From the NCBI RefSeq assembly GCF_025847275.1, contig NZ_JAOZEV010000009.1, positions 1 through 64,000 of the forward strand: 64,000 bases of DNA. Reading direction: 5' to 3'. Both the position numbers and the translations under genes were made by a program. Under the pieces are notes generated by a model. The model had not been told where the DNA came from, searched no databases, and worked only from the letters and a program-made list of their open reading frames with translations. Below, one piece after another: positions 51,901-60,365 of this stretch; position 1 is the first letter of the stretch; each line of letters begins with the position of its first letter. Source of the stretch: Flavobacterium frigoritolerans. Its GTDB lineage: Bacteria > Bacteroidota > Bacteroidia > Flavobacteriales > Flavobacteriaceae.

Positions 51901-52244
51901 ATAATAATTGTTTCTTGTATTTATTCTAATTGCAAAGATTGTCTAAAATGGTACGCGGATGACACTGATAAAGACGTATTTTTTTCTTTCCAACATTTTC
52001 AAAAATCTGTATTTTTAGGTGTTTTCGCTTAAGGCGAATCCGTTTAATTCGCGTTCCATTTTAGACAGCGTCTATCATAAATCATTTTAAAATGATTATC
52101 AAAAATAACACTTAATTGCGGGAATGTAGTATTAAAATTGATGGTTATAACCATGATTTAGTTTTTTTAATATTTTGTTATGAAACAGAATTCTCAAATA
52201 ATTAATATCAATTCGTAAATTAGGGGCGATATAAATACATTCGA
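51901..52244. other. Divergent region holding element B copy 2
   Basis: About 344 bp between the regulator gene and TauE. It contains element B copy 2 (51933-52066) and the short palindrome cgcttaaggcg within it. The remainder is AT-rich and must carry the promoter for tauE, but no convincing TAnnTTTG box was found in it. Confidence 0.4.
51933..52066. repeat. Inverted element family B, copy 2
   Basis: A 134 bp element. The left end gtctaaaatggtacgcggat (51941-51960) is a near reverse complement of the right end cgcgttccattttagac (52050-52066). 'aatccg' sits within the right arm. Upstream of the left end, 'caaagatt' matches the flank seen in reverse at copy 1. It lies on the promoter side of the czc regulator gene. 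Confidence 0.7.
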
Positions 52245-53081
52245 ATGACAGTACTTACATTTACACTGATTATGCTTTTCGGTGCTTTTTTAGCAGGTTT
52301 TATAGGTTCATTATCAGGTTTAGGCGGCGGAATAATCATTATACCATTACTAACAGTTGTGTTAGGAGTCGATATTCATTATGCTATTGGAGCGGCTCTG
52401 GTATCGGTAATTGCAACTTCATCGGGTTCAGCTGCAGCCTATGTAAGAGAGGGAATTACCAATATGCGTCTGGGAATTTTTCTTGAGATTGCAACTACTA
52501 TTGGTGCTGTGGGTGGCGCACTACTTTCTACAATTGCTCCAACATCTTTTATTGCTGTTTTATTCGGACTTACATTAATTTTCTCGGCTATTAATTCATT
52601 GCGAAAAAAGGAAGAGCATATTGTTTTAGAGTCAAGTCCTTTGGCTAAAAAACTGAAATTGCAAGGGACTTATCCTGCACATGATGGAGAAGTTATTAGT
52701 TATGGAACAAAGAATGTTGTGGGTGGATTTAGTATGATGGGAATTGCAGGAATGATGTCAGGATTACTAGGGATTGGCTCTGGTGCTTTTAAAGTAATTG
52801 CAATGGATAATATCATGCGAATTCCATTTAAGGTTTCTACCACAACCAGTAATTTTATGATGGGAGTTACAGCAATGGCAAGCTCAGTAATTTATATTCA
52901 AAAAGGATACATTGAACCTGGAATATGTATGCCAGTAGTAATAGGTGTATTATTTGGAGCTATGGCTGGAGCCAAATTATTAGTTAAAACAAACCCTAAA
53001 AAGCTTCGTATCTTTTTTGCCTGTCTTATTTTTGTACTTGCAATAAATATGATTTATAATGGACTTAATGGAAAAATCTAA
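52245..53081 (+). CDS. TauE/SafE-family membrane transporter
   Basis: 278 residues with two repeats of the TauE/SafE fold: GFIGSLSGLGGGIIIIPLL near 18-36 and MMSGLLGIGSGAFKVIAMD about residues 173-191. Seven to eight hydrophobic helices. Family members export sulfite or other organosulfur/sulfur compounds, or anions. It overlaps or nearly touches the DUF1634 gene, a frequent partner, so the two proteins probably act together. The substrate is not defined here. Confidence 0.9.
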   Translation: MTVLTFTLIMLFGAFLAGFIGSLSGLGGGIIIIPLLTVVLGVDIHYAIGAALVSVIATSSGSAAAYVREGITNMRLGIFLEIATTIGAVGGALLSTIAPTSFIAVLFGLTLIFSAINSLRKKEEHIVLESSPLAKKLKLQGTYPAHDGEVISYGTKNVVGGFSMMGIAGMMSGLLGIGSGAFKVIAMDNIMRIPFKVSTTTSNFMMGVTAMASSVIYIQKGYIEPGICMPVVIGVLFGAMAGAKLLVKTNPKKLRIFFACLIFVLAINMIYNGLNGKI

Positions 53082-53085
53082 GGTT

Positions 53086-53475
53086 ATGACACACGAAAAA
53101 TTTGGAGAAAAAGATTTTCAATCCATTATAGGGAACTTATTGCGTTACGGAGTATGGATTTCATTATCTGTAGCTTTTATTGGAGGAATTGTTTATTTGA
53201 TGCATCATGGCAACGATATCGAAGACTATTCAGTATTTAAAGAAAACGACAGAAACATCTTTGAAGTAATTACTGCGATTTATAACGGAGTCATTCAAGG
53301 AAACGGAGAATCTATAATATTCTTTGGTGTGATATTACTCTTTCTCACGCCTGTATTACGTGTATTGCTATCGCTATTTTCTTTTTTGCTAGAGAGAGAT
53401 TATATGTATGTAGTAATTACTCTAATTGTAATCTTTATTATTCTGGTTAGTGTTTCTTTAGGGTTTTCCCATTGA
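53086..53475 (+). CDS. DUF1634 membrane protein
   Basis: 129 residues from the ATG at 53086, 4 bp after the TauE stop codon; an in-frame ATG at 53059 overlaps TauE and is less likely. It has a soluble start and three hydrophobic helices (about 22-38, 72-95, 103-125). DUF1634 proteins typically accompany TauE permeases, as here. The function is unknown but presumably in the same transport process. Confidence 0.85.
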   Translation: MTHEKFGEKDFQSIIGNLLRYGVWISLSVAFIGGIVYLMHHGNDIEDYSVFKENDRNIFEVITAIYNGVIQGNGESIIFFGVILLFLTPVLRVLLSLFSFLLERDYMYVVITLIVIFIILVSVSLGFSH

Positions 53476-53604
53476 TTAAGAGGGTGAATTAGAATAAGTT
53501 TGAGAATAGGGCTAATGAAAATTGGACAATAAATAAAAATATTGCGATAATGATTTTTATTAACCTCATGTTCCTAAAAAGAATGTAAAATAGATTTGAA
53601 AAAT

Positions 53605-54300
53605 TTATTCTACTAAAATATCTGTTGTGTTAAGGCGTTTTTCGGCCTCTTCAACATTGATTAACAGGGGTTCGACACGAGAGTAATTTTTAATGACTTT
53701 TACAGTAATTAAGGCAAGTGGTATTCCAATAATATTTAAGGCTATGCTCAAAATTGTACTGGTATTCAATTGGTCAATAGTCACGGCTTTCATAGAATAT
53801 CTAAATACAATTTGCCCAAGAATATTGCTGATTATCCAAAGCGCCCACCATAAAACCAATGTTGCTGTTGAAAGACTACTAGTTGTTGTTATTTTATTTC
53901 TATCCAGAAAGGATTTTGTTTTTTCATACAATTCTTCCATAATCTGATAAGGTCTATAAAGATTTATAAAAGGTAAAAACCAACTTCCTGCTGCCCATCC
54001 TTCTGTATGAGATAGGGGACCAGTTATTATATGAAGATTAAAATATGCTCTTCGGAACCATTGAATAAAAGTTACTCCAGAAACTACATAAGCAATCAAA
54101 TAAATTATACCTATAATTTGTTCTCTGCTATCGTTTGCATTTACTGCATCTATTGAAATAGTGCCTCCAGCCGCAGCAGTTTGAATCAAATCATATTGTA
54201 AAAAACTAGAAATTAAACTTATAATTTCAAGAGCAAGCATAATCCATATTAATAATATTGCATTTTTTGCTCTTTGTCCGTTAGGTCTTAATTCTTCCAT
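53605..54300 (-). CDS. DUF4328 membrane protein
   Basis: 231 residues. It starts with MEELRPNGQRAKNAILLIWI. Four to five hydrophobic helices occur, and the central motif FIQWFRRAYFNLHI continues into EGWAAGSWFLPFINLYRPYQ, the DUF4328 signature. The family has no known function. The gene is alone between TauE/DUF1634 and a VOC gene. Confidence 0.87.
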   Translation of the reverse strand: MEELRPNGQRAKNAILLIWIMLALEIISLISSFLQYDLIQTAAAGGTISIDAVNANDSREQIIGIIYLIAYVVSGVTFIQWFRRAYFNLHIITGPLSHTEGWAAGSWFLPFINLYRPYQIMEELYEKTKSFLDRNKITTTSSLSTATLVLWWALWIISNILGQIVFRYSMKAVTIDQLNTSTILSIALNIIGIPLALITVKVIKNYSRVEPLLINVEEAEKRLNTTDILVE

Positions 54301-54411
54301 TATTTGATGTTCGGTTTGGTTCGTTTTTTAACAGAGCGAATGTATTCTATTTTGTACTATAATTACTAATTAAGTTTAATATTATTCTCAAATAGAATTG
54401 CAAATGAATAA

Positions 54412-54804
54412 TTATCCCATTGGTGTACAAACTTCTATCAAAAACCCATCAATATCTCTTATATAAGCAACAGTTTGTCCCCAAGGTTTTTGTTTTGCTT
54501 CTTGCAAAATAGTAGCACCAGCTTCTTTAGATTTTGCTAGAATTTCAGCTACATTATCGGTAATAAAACCCAATTCGGTAGCAAAAGGTTTATTGGTTAA
54601 ATCACTTTCGATGAAACCGTCTTTTAAATTTGAATTAGCCAATTCTTTTGATGCAAATGAAATTGTAGTTTCTCCAGTGCTAAGTTCTCCGTAATCATTT
54701 TCGGGAGTTACAAATTTTCTCGTAAAGCCAAATGCATTTTCATAAAACGAAATTGATTTGCTTACGTCATTGACATATAATATTGTGTAGCCGAATTTCA
54801 CCAT
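54412..54804 (-). CDS. VOC-family protein (glyoxalase-like)
   Basis: 130 residues, two betaalphabetabetabeta modules. It begins FGYTILYVNDVSKSISFYEN, has FSKTxxGE-like ELSTGETTISFASKELANSN, and ends GQTVAYIRDIDGFLIEVCTP. The C-terminal Glu of the final strand could be a metal ligand. It is a single gene. The substrate is unknown. Confidence 0.88.
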   Translation of the reverse strand: MVKFGYTILYVNDVSKSISFYENAFGFTRKFVTPENDYGELSTGETTISFASKELANSNLKDGFIESDLTNKPFATELGFITDNVAEILAKSKEAGATILQEAKQKPWGQTVAYIRDIDGFLIEVCTPMG

Positions 54805-55138
54805 TTTTTAGTTTGTTTTTTATATTGCGCTGTTTAACTCATTAAATTTATTAAACACATAGACTTTATGCGTATAATAGAACTCAAAAGAAATGCATTC
54901 CTTTCACATAGCTAGGCTCTGTGTTTTTCAATAAGTGAAACGTCTTTTTTTAGAGTAAAAATCTATGTTTCTATGCGTTAAATTAATTATACCCAATGGG
55001 TTTATAATAGTTATTTCTGAAATCGATACCTATACTTCTAAATTAATTAAAGCTTGGCAAAATAGAAATAATGTATTTTTTATTGAACGAAAATACAAAT
55101 AAGCTTCTATCTCGCCAAACCTTAAATTATTTTATAGA
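54805..55138. other. Intergenic region with element A copy 3
   Basis: About 334 bp that mainly holds hairpin element A copy 3 (54852-54980) and AT-rich DNA. No coding frame and no promoter box that I would defend. Confidence 0.4.
54852..54980. repeat. Hairpin element family A, copy 3
   Basis: About 129 bp. The left end taaacacatagactttatgcg is shorter and altered. The right end ctatgtttctatgcgtta pairs with it imperfectly, and a middle palindrome cacatagctaggctctgtg is conserved in kind with the other copies. It is the most divergent of the three. Confidence 0.6.
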
Positions 55139-56158
55139 TTAGTTTGCCACTTTACTTGTCCATTCAGTTCCACTAATATCGGTAAGCGTTAAAGTATAAT
55201 TGGTGTTTTTTTGCAGATGATAATTCGTTAAATCAATATTCAGAATTGCTTTTGCGCCAAGCGGAATTATCAAACTGTGTTTACCTGGTTTTACTTTTGT
55301 TACATATTTATTGGCGATATCGGCTTTTGGGAATTTAGCCAAATCTTCCCCTTTTAAATCGAAGATAATTTCTCCTTGTTCATTCTTTAGCTGAATTCCA
55401 ATTAAAAACGAACCATAAACATCAACACCTTCTGTACGATATATTTGGAATTGTAAGGCATCATTTTTTATTGTTGCGTCGCTAATTTCTACTTTAGGTT
55501 TTACCGATTTGTTATGCAATTTTCCGAATACGCCACCATGAAAATATTGATTAGTATATAAAGTAAGGGATAATATTAGTAATGATCCAACTAGAACAAT
55601 AGGTTTAAGATTGGGAATAGTAAGGGGACCTGAACCTAGCCATGAGAACCATTTTGTTTTAGTGAAAGCATAATTTTTGTTCATGAAATAATTGTCTAGA
55701 GAATATGAACCGCTTCCGCTTAAAAAGAGAGTAAATCCACAAGCAATTCCTAAAACTCCAATTTGCCATTCGTCTAAGCAAGTAGTTCCAATCCAGCCAG
55801 AACCTAATAAAATTCCCATGGCTAAACTAAATACTCCAAAGCTCATTAATCGGGTAAAGAATCCAAGCATGATAAGTAAACCTACAATAGCTTCGACAAT
55901 GGTAAAACTAACCATTGACCACCAAAGTGCTTCGGGATTTGTAACTAAATATTCGATTATAGGCTTAATTCCCAATGCATTTGGCAGAAAATGATTGAAT
56001 TTTTCGCCAATATATCCTGCTTCATCTTGAATTAATTTGTTCTCGAGAATAAGTCTTCTCCAAAAAGCTGAAAAGTATGTCCAGCCAATAACAAGCCTAA
56101 TAGAAAGCGTAAAAAGACCAGCCAAGTTGTATGACTGATTCGTATGAATGTTTTTCAT
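55139..56158 (-). CDS. DoxD-DoxA fusion, TQO-like membrane protein
   Basis: 339 residues. The first 160 residues are DoxD-like with four hydrophobic helices and the Cys in IGTTCLDEWQIG. After another helix (about 185-200) a periplasmic C-terminal domain resembles DoxA (LQFQIYRTEGVDVYGSFLIG, then NTNYTLTLTDISGTEW). In archaeal thiosulfate:quinone oxidoreductase, DoxD and DoxA are separate subunits. Bacteroidota homologues carry them fused. The enzyme role is inferred only. It is upstream of a small secreted protein gene on the same strand. Confidence 0.82.
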   Translation of the reverse strand: MKNIHTNQSYNLAGLFTLSIRLVIGWTYFSAFWRRLILENKLIQDEAGYIGEKFNHFLPNALGIKPIIEYLVTNPEALWWSMVSFTIVEAIVGLLIMLGFFTRLMSFGVFSLAMGILLGSGWIGTTCLDEWQIGVLGIACGFTLFLSGSGSYSLDNYFMNKNYAFTKTKWFSWLGSGPLTIPNLKPIVLVGSLLILSLTLYTNQYFHGGVFGKLHNKSVKPKVEISDATIKNDALQFQIYRTEGVDVYGSFLIGIQLKNEQGEIIFDLKGEDLAKFPKADIANKYVTKVKPGKHSLIIPLGAKAILNIDLTNYHLQKNTNYTLTLTDISGTEWTSKVAN

Positions 56159-56213
56159 AAGTGTATATTTTAATTTTAAAAAACGATAATAAATAAAATG
56201 CGATTGTTCTGGA

Positions 56214-56603
56214 TTATGCCAAATCGGATTTTAATCGTTTGTATAAAATATACAAAGGGGGAGTGTTTACAGCGGTTACATTTACATAAATATGTTTTTT
56301 ATGTAATGCTGTTGCTAATAAAATTTGATTTTGAGAAACAGAAACGGGTAAAACAGGAATTTGTTTATTGAGTTTCTGAACGTTATTTTCTGACTGATTA
56401 ACGTTTGATTCTTCTACTTCGCAATAAGAAACTCCTGTTGGGGTAGTTTGGTTCTTATTAAGCGTCTGGAAGTACTCTATATCAAAAACAGAGAACAAAG
56501 AACTCTTTACCGAACACGGAGCCAACGCAAACACCACAGCAAGTAGTATCACGACAAGTCGCATGTTTTTAGGATAGGTTCGTTTGTTTTTCATATTTTT
56601 CAA
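56214..56603 (-). CDS. Hypothetical small exported protein
   Basis: 129 residues. A hydrophobic segment (about 15-30; MRLVVILLAVVFALAPC) is probably a signal peptide, followed by Asn-rich, low-conserved sequence with two Cys (one in CSVKSS). It lies 55 bp upstream of the DoxD-DoxA gene on the same strand, so it may be cotranscribed. I do not recognise a family. Confidence 0.55.
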   Translation of the reverse strand: MKNMKNKRTYPKNMRLVVILLAVVFALAPCSVKSSLFSVFDIEYFQTLNKNQTTPTGVSYCEVEESNVNQSENNVQKLNKQIPVLPVSVSQNQILLATALHKKHIYVNVTAVNTPPLYILYKRLKSDLA

Positions 56604-56669
56604 AGATATACTTTTGTTTTGCTTTTCTGTTATGCGTATGGAAAGAATTTGTTGAATTGTATATGGACT

Positions 56670-56702
56670 AGACCTAACAGGTTTTTAAAACCTGTTAGGT
56701 CT
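56670..56702. repeat. 33-bp perfect palindromic element
   Basis: Arms AGACCTAACAGGTTTT (56670-56685) and its exact reverse complement AAAACCTGTTAGGTCT (56687-56702), with one central T. It has no T run after it and sits between genes on the same strand, so it looks like a REP-type element more than a terminator. The AACCTGTTAGGT core is a widespread intergenic word in Bacteroidota. Confidence 0.7.
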
Positions 56703-56734
56703 GTGCTGAAAATAAAAAGTTCTATAATTAAATT

Positions 56735-57283
56735 TTATAGATTATGTGATTCTCTCAATATGTTCTCAACCATTTCGATTGCTCTTTCGTAGGTTATTCC
56801 GTTTTCCTGATCGATTGTTAGTTGATGATTTTCTTCGATGCATTTAATTTCAGGGATAAATCCGATTCCTTGCTCAATAGCAATTGTTTTTAAACTTAGA
56901 GTTTCACCATAATTAGGAACCATGGTTTGCAACCAACCAAAATAAGGTTCTTGTTTGGTACGGTCTTGGTCTTCCCACAAATTTATTCTGGTTTCAAAAT
57001 TTTCAGGACTAATAGACGTCCAAATATCAAAAGCAAAGTCTTCATGGTGATTAATAATTGGAATTGTCAATCGACCACGATGAAAAAAATATTTATCATC
57101 GATAACACATAAACTTTCTTCGAGTTGAATTCTTTCTTCTCTTTCTTCGGGAGGAACAGAAAAATAATATGCTGGATAATCAGAACCAAAACAAAGCGGG
57201 AGGTTATTGTAAATTATATCACAACAATTGCATTTGTAGGCTGTTTTGTTTGTTTCGGGATTTAAAAAAGGAATTAATTTCAA
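56735..57283 (-). CDS. DUF2199 family protein
   Basis: 182 residues. The N-terminus TAYKCNCCDIIYNNLPLCFG has Cys at 18, 20, 21 and 31, possibly a zinc site, followed by FGSDYPAYYFSVP and the DUF2199-like central EDFAFDIWTSISPENFETR. The family has no known function. It is soluble, with no signal peptide. It is alone on its transcript; the following 33-bp palindrome may mark its 3' region. Confidence 0.85.
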   Translation of the reverse strand: MKLIPFLNPETNKTAYKCNCCDIIYNNLPLCFGSDYPAYYFSVPPEEREERIQLEESLCVIDDKYFFHRGRLTIPIINHHEDFAFDIWTSISPENFETRINLWEDQDRTKQEPYFGWLQTMVPNYGETLSLKTIAIEQGIGFIPEIKCIEENHQLTIDQENGITYERAIEMVENILRESHNL

Positions 57284-57388
57284 TTTGTATGCAATTAGGT
57301 TTTGTTATTGATTGAGTTGAGATTCTAGTCTAGCGAAGATATTAATTTAATAGAAATCATACTTAAGGTTTGAATGGAAAGATATATG

Positions 57389-57892
57389 TTATTCTTTTTT
57401 TGTAGCTATTAATCCAAAGACCAATGCTATAATTAGCAAAACAGTAATTAGAGCTATTTCTTTCCAAGCTGATTTTTCGCAAGAATTATGCCCTTTTAAT
57501 GTCATAAAATTCAAACCATTTTGATTTTTTTTAAATTCAAATACCTCCTTTTCATTTCTTAATTTTTCATAAAAGGAATTTTGTTTTTTTACCTTAAATA
57601 TTACAGAATCGTAAGCAACTGAGTTTAGAATATCTTTTTTATCAATCAAGCTTAAATTTTCTAAACCGCATCCTTTTATATAGTAGGAATAAGAGTCTTC
57701 GATTACTTTAAAACTAATCTCAGGAATATTATCACCTGTAGATTCAGAATAAGTTGGTTTTTCTAGAAATTGGGCTTTTATCTCTACGAGGTCTTTTGCA
57801 TTGATTTTATTAGAATTGAAGCATATGTAAATAGCATAAATGATATTAATTAAAATTATAAACGTTATCCACTCTTTTTTTTGTTTCCTCAT
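57389..57892 (-). CDS. Hypothetical membrane protein
   Basis: 167 residues with TM helices at the two ends (about 9-25 and 145-163). The middle about 110 residues, with two Cys (C74 in IKGCGLEN and C137 in HNSCEKSAW), would be extracytoplasmic. The C-terminal helix is rich in Leu/Ile. I do not recognise a family. It stands alone between DUF2199 and PAP2 genes. Confidence 0.55.
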   Translation of the reverse strand: MRKQKKEWITFIILINIIYAIYICFNSNKINAKDLVEIKAQFLEKPTYSESTGDNIPEISFKVIEDSYSYYIKGCGLENLSLIDKKDILNSVAYDSVIFKVKKQNSFYEKLRNEKEVFEFKKNQNGLNFMTLKGHNSCEKSAWKEIALITVLLIIALVFGLIATKKE

Positions 57893-58220
57893 TTAGTTTT
57901 TGTTCTTAAAGGAATTACAGTATTTATACTTCTGATTAACCAAATGCTATCTTCTTTCATTTAAATAAATTTCATGCAATAGTTGTTATATGATTTAGGA
58001 CTTAGCGAAGATATTAATTAAAAAGATAGGAGGGTTTGTTCAAAATGCAGAATTTATTCAAAATTGGATATGAAATTTGTAGTACAATACAACATTGGTA
58101 TTGATCAATATTTAGCATTAAATTTATAAAACCCAAAACATTTTAAATAGTTGTTATGAAGAAAAATTACGCTTGTTTATTTACTCACTGGTGTATTGTT
58201 TATTTATAATCTTAAAAAAA
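57893..58220. other. Divergent region before PAP2 gene
   Basis: About 328 bp with no clear structural element. A 17-codon reading frame starts at 58156 (MKKNYACLFTHWCIVYL). It might be a leader, but there is nothing else to support expression. The remainder is AT-rich. Confidence 0.35.
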
Positions 58221-58979
58221 ATGCTAAAAATCATTCTATTTTCATTGTTGAGCGTTATGACTCTTAAAGCTCAGAATACTGTAAAAGATACTGTAACTGT
58301 GAAAAATGATACGGTACAGAATTTGAAATTCAATTACAAACAGCTCATTATTCCGGGTGTTTTAATTGGCTATGGACTTATAGGTCTTGAAAGTGATCAG
58401 TTAAAAGGTTTTAATTCACAAATTCATAACGAAGTAAAAGAAGATATAGATAAAAGGATTACCATTGACGATTTTTCGCAATATGCTCCAGCAGTTTCTG
58501 TTTATGCTTTGAATGGGTTGGGGGTTCAGGGTAAGAATACTTTAAAAGACAGAACAATAATATTAGGTACGTCTTATGTAATTATGACAGCTACAATATT
58601 AGCCCTTAAATCTATTACCAAAGTCGAAAGACCAGATGGGAGCTCTAATAATTCATTTCCTTCAGGACATACAGCAACAGCTTTTGCAGGAGCAGAATTT
58701 TTGTACCAGGAGTATAAGGATAAATCGATATGGTATGGTATTGCAGGTTATGCTATTGCCACGGGAACAGGAGTGTTTAGGATGGTTAATGACAGACACT
58801 GGCTTACCGATGTTGCAGCAGGAGCAGGAATAGGAATAATGAGTACAAAAATCGCTTATTGGGTTAGTCCTTATGTAACTAAGAAGATTTTTGGAGAGAA
58901 AGAAAAAAATGTTTCTTCGGTAATAACTCCTTTTTATAATGGCAAACAAATCGGATTTGGTTTTGCAATGACATTTTAG
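58221..58979 (+). CDS. PAP2-superfamily phosphatase
   Basis: 252 residues from the ATG at 58221. A signal-like start (MLKIILFSLLSVMTLKA) precedes a domain with the three PAP2 motifs: KSITKVERPDG (KxxxxxxRP), FPSGHTATAFAGA (PSGH with the catalytic His) and FRMVNDRHWLTDV (RxxxxxHxxxD). It would act in the periplasm or membrane on lipid phosphates such as phosphatidate or undecaprenyl pyrophosphate, or on other phosphomonoesters. A longer start at 58173 spoils the signal peptide and is rejected. Confidence 0.9.
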   Translation: MLKIILFSLLSVMTLKAQNTVKDTVTVKNDTVQNLKFNYKQLIIPGVLIGYGLIGLESDQLKGFNSQIHNEVKEDIDKRITIDDFSQYAPAVSVYALNGLGVQGKNTLKDRTIILGTSYVIMTATILALKSITKVERPDGSSNNSFPSGHTATAFAGAEFLYQEYKDKSIWYGIAGYAIATGTGVFRMVNDRHWLTDVAAGAGIGIMSTKIAYWVSPYVTKKIFGEKEKNVSSVITPFYNGKQIGFGFAMTF

Positions 58980-59113
58980 AATATCTGTTTTAAACCATAT
59001 AATTGATTTAAGAAAATATAAGTTTTATATGCAAGCTTTAAATGAACTTAGATGACTTATATGGTTGACTATTTTGCTTTACTAAGTTTAATTGGATTCC
59101 TCTATAAAATAAT

Positions 59114-59150
59114 AATGCAAAAATAGCGCGGTTCTATTTTTGCATTTTTT
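59114..59150 (+). terminator. Terminator of PAP2 gene
   Basis: A 13-bp stem AATGCAAAAATAG / CTATTTTTGCATT, with a 7-base loop, then TTTT. It is about 135 bp past the stop codon. The rest of the 401 bp gap 58980-59380 shows nothing else I can name. Confidence 0.75.
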
Positions 59151-59380
59151 CAATCTACTGGTTTTCTGGTCTATTATGAGGTTAAATTTGTATGTGTGTT
59201 TTTGGAAATAACCTGATTTAAATGAATTTTTTTCTTTTTAAAACAGATTTAAGATAATTCTGAACAAGAACGTAATTAATGTTACAAGCATACTGGTTGT
59301 TATTATAAAAGATGAGAATTATCTAACAAAAATATCTAGTTGGATTTATCTAAAATTGTAAAAATGTAACCTTAGAGTAA

Positions 59381-60211
59381 TTATATATACAACCAATTAA
59401 TAATTCCATCTTCATGAGAGGTTATTTTATTGAAGAAAGTTTTTGGAGTAAAACCTGTTATCGATTTAAAATCTTTGATAAGATGTGATTGGTCAAAGAA
59501 ATCAAGCTGATAGGTAATATCAGAAAAATTATTCTTCGTGCGGTCATTTATTTGTTGGTGCATTGCTTGGCGAAATCTAATGATTTTTCGGAGTTCAGAT
59601 GGTGTTTTTCCAATATGTATTTCAAAATGCTTACACAATGTTTTACGGCTTATTTTATATTTATCGGCAAGGTTCTTAATTGTATAATTACCTTCTGTTT
59701 GTTGCATATCTGTAAGTATTGAACCCAGAAAAGGGTGACTGAATCCTTTGAATTTACTGATGAGGTACTGTTCTAATTTTTTTATTTTATCTTCTCCCAA
59801 AGTAGTATTCATGATTTCCGACATGGATGCAGTAAAATCATTAAAGGGATTAAAATAAGAGAAAGATTTTCCGTTATAAAAGTTTAGGTTGTTTTCTAAA
59901 AAAGCATTTATTCCTAATGGTTTAAAGCTAATGGTTATTTCATGAATATACCCCGGAATATTAATTTCGATAGGTTTTGTATAACCACATATTAAGGTAG
60001 CTAGTAAGGGATTATTGGTGTTTTTTTCGACTGTTAGCTTGTTGTTTTCAAATATGAACTCAGGATATTGATTAATAGAAACAATAGAATTTACATAAGG
60101 GAAAGTATAGTAACGTACGTTTTGAGAATCAGGAGATTTTTTGAGAATATAAAAATAATCGATATAATTTTTTAACAATTTATTTTGGGGAACAAAAAGT
60201 TTTAGATCCAT
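59381..60211 (-). CDS. AraC-family transcriptional regulator
   Basis: 276 residues. The N-terminal domain (LFVPQNKLLKNYIDYFYI) is of the DUF6597 type. The C-terminal HTH is GNYTIKNLADKYKISRKTLC and FSDITYQLDFFDQSHLIKDF, followed by SITGFTPKTFFNK. It is separate from its neighbours. Its target is unknown, with no metabolic gene adjacent to suggest a role. Confidence 0.9.
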   Translation of the reverse strand: MDLKLFVPQNKLLKNYIDYFYILKKSPDSQNVRYYTFPYVNSIVSINQYPEFIFENNKLTVEKNTNNPLLATLICGYTKPIEINIPGYIHEITISFKPLGINAFLENNLNFYNGKSFSYFNPFNDFTASMSEIMNTTLGEDKIKKLEQYLISKFKGFSHPFLGSILTDMQQTEGNYTIKNLADKYKISRKTLCKHFEIHIGKTPSELRKIIRFRQAMHQQINDRTKNNFSDITYQLDFFDQSHLIKDFKSITGFTPKTFFNKITSHEDGIINWLYI

Positions 60212-60254
60212 AAATACAATAAAATAATAGTTGTTTTTAAATCGATTTGGGCTT

Positions 60255-60262
60255 CAAATATA
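60255..60262 (-). promoter_or_regulatory. -7 promoter box for AraC gene
   Basis: The minus strand reads TATATTTG (TAnnTTTG), 44 bp upstream of the start codon at 60211. No -33 TTTG at the usual spacing. Confidence 0.4.
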
Positions 60263-60307
60263 GTCAAAAAACCTATGTAAGTTATTTTATATAAATGGAT
60301 AAAAAAT

Positions 60308-60332
60308 AAAAGCCTCATTAATTGAGGCTTTT
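60308..60332 (-). terminator. Terminator after lipid kinase gene
   Basis: Stem AAAAGCCTC / GAGGCTTTT with a 7-base loop. On the minus strand it is followed by TTTATTTTTT. It follows the lipid kinase stop codon at 60366. Confidence 0.8.
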
Positions 60333-60365
60333 GGTAAGAATAGTAAATATGCTACGATTTTTTCT

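Noticed and set aside
58156..58209. 17-codon frame MKKNYACLFTHWCIVYL before the PAP2 gene
   Set aside because: It is too short to judge and has no Shine-Dalgarno or homologue that I can recognise. I mention it only as a possible leader.
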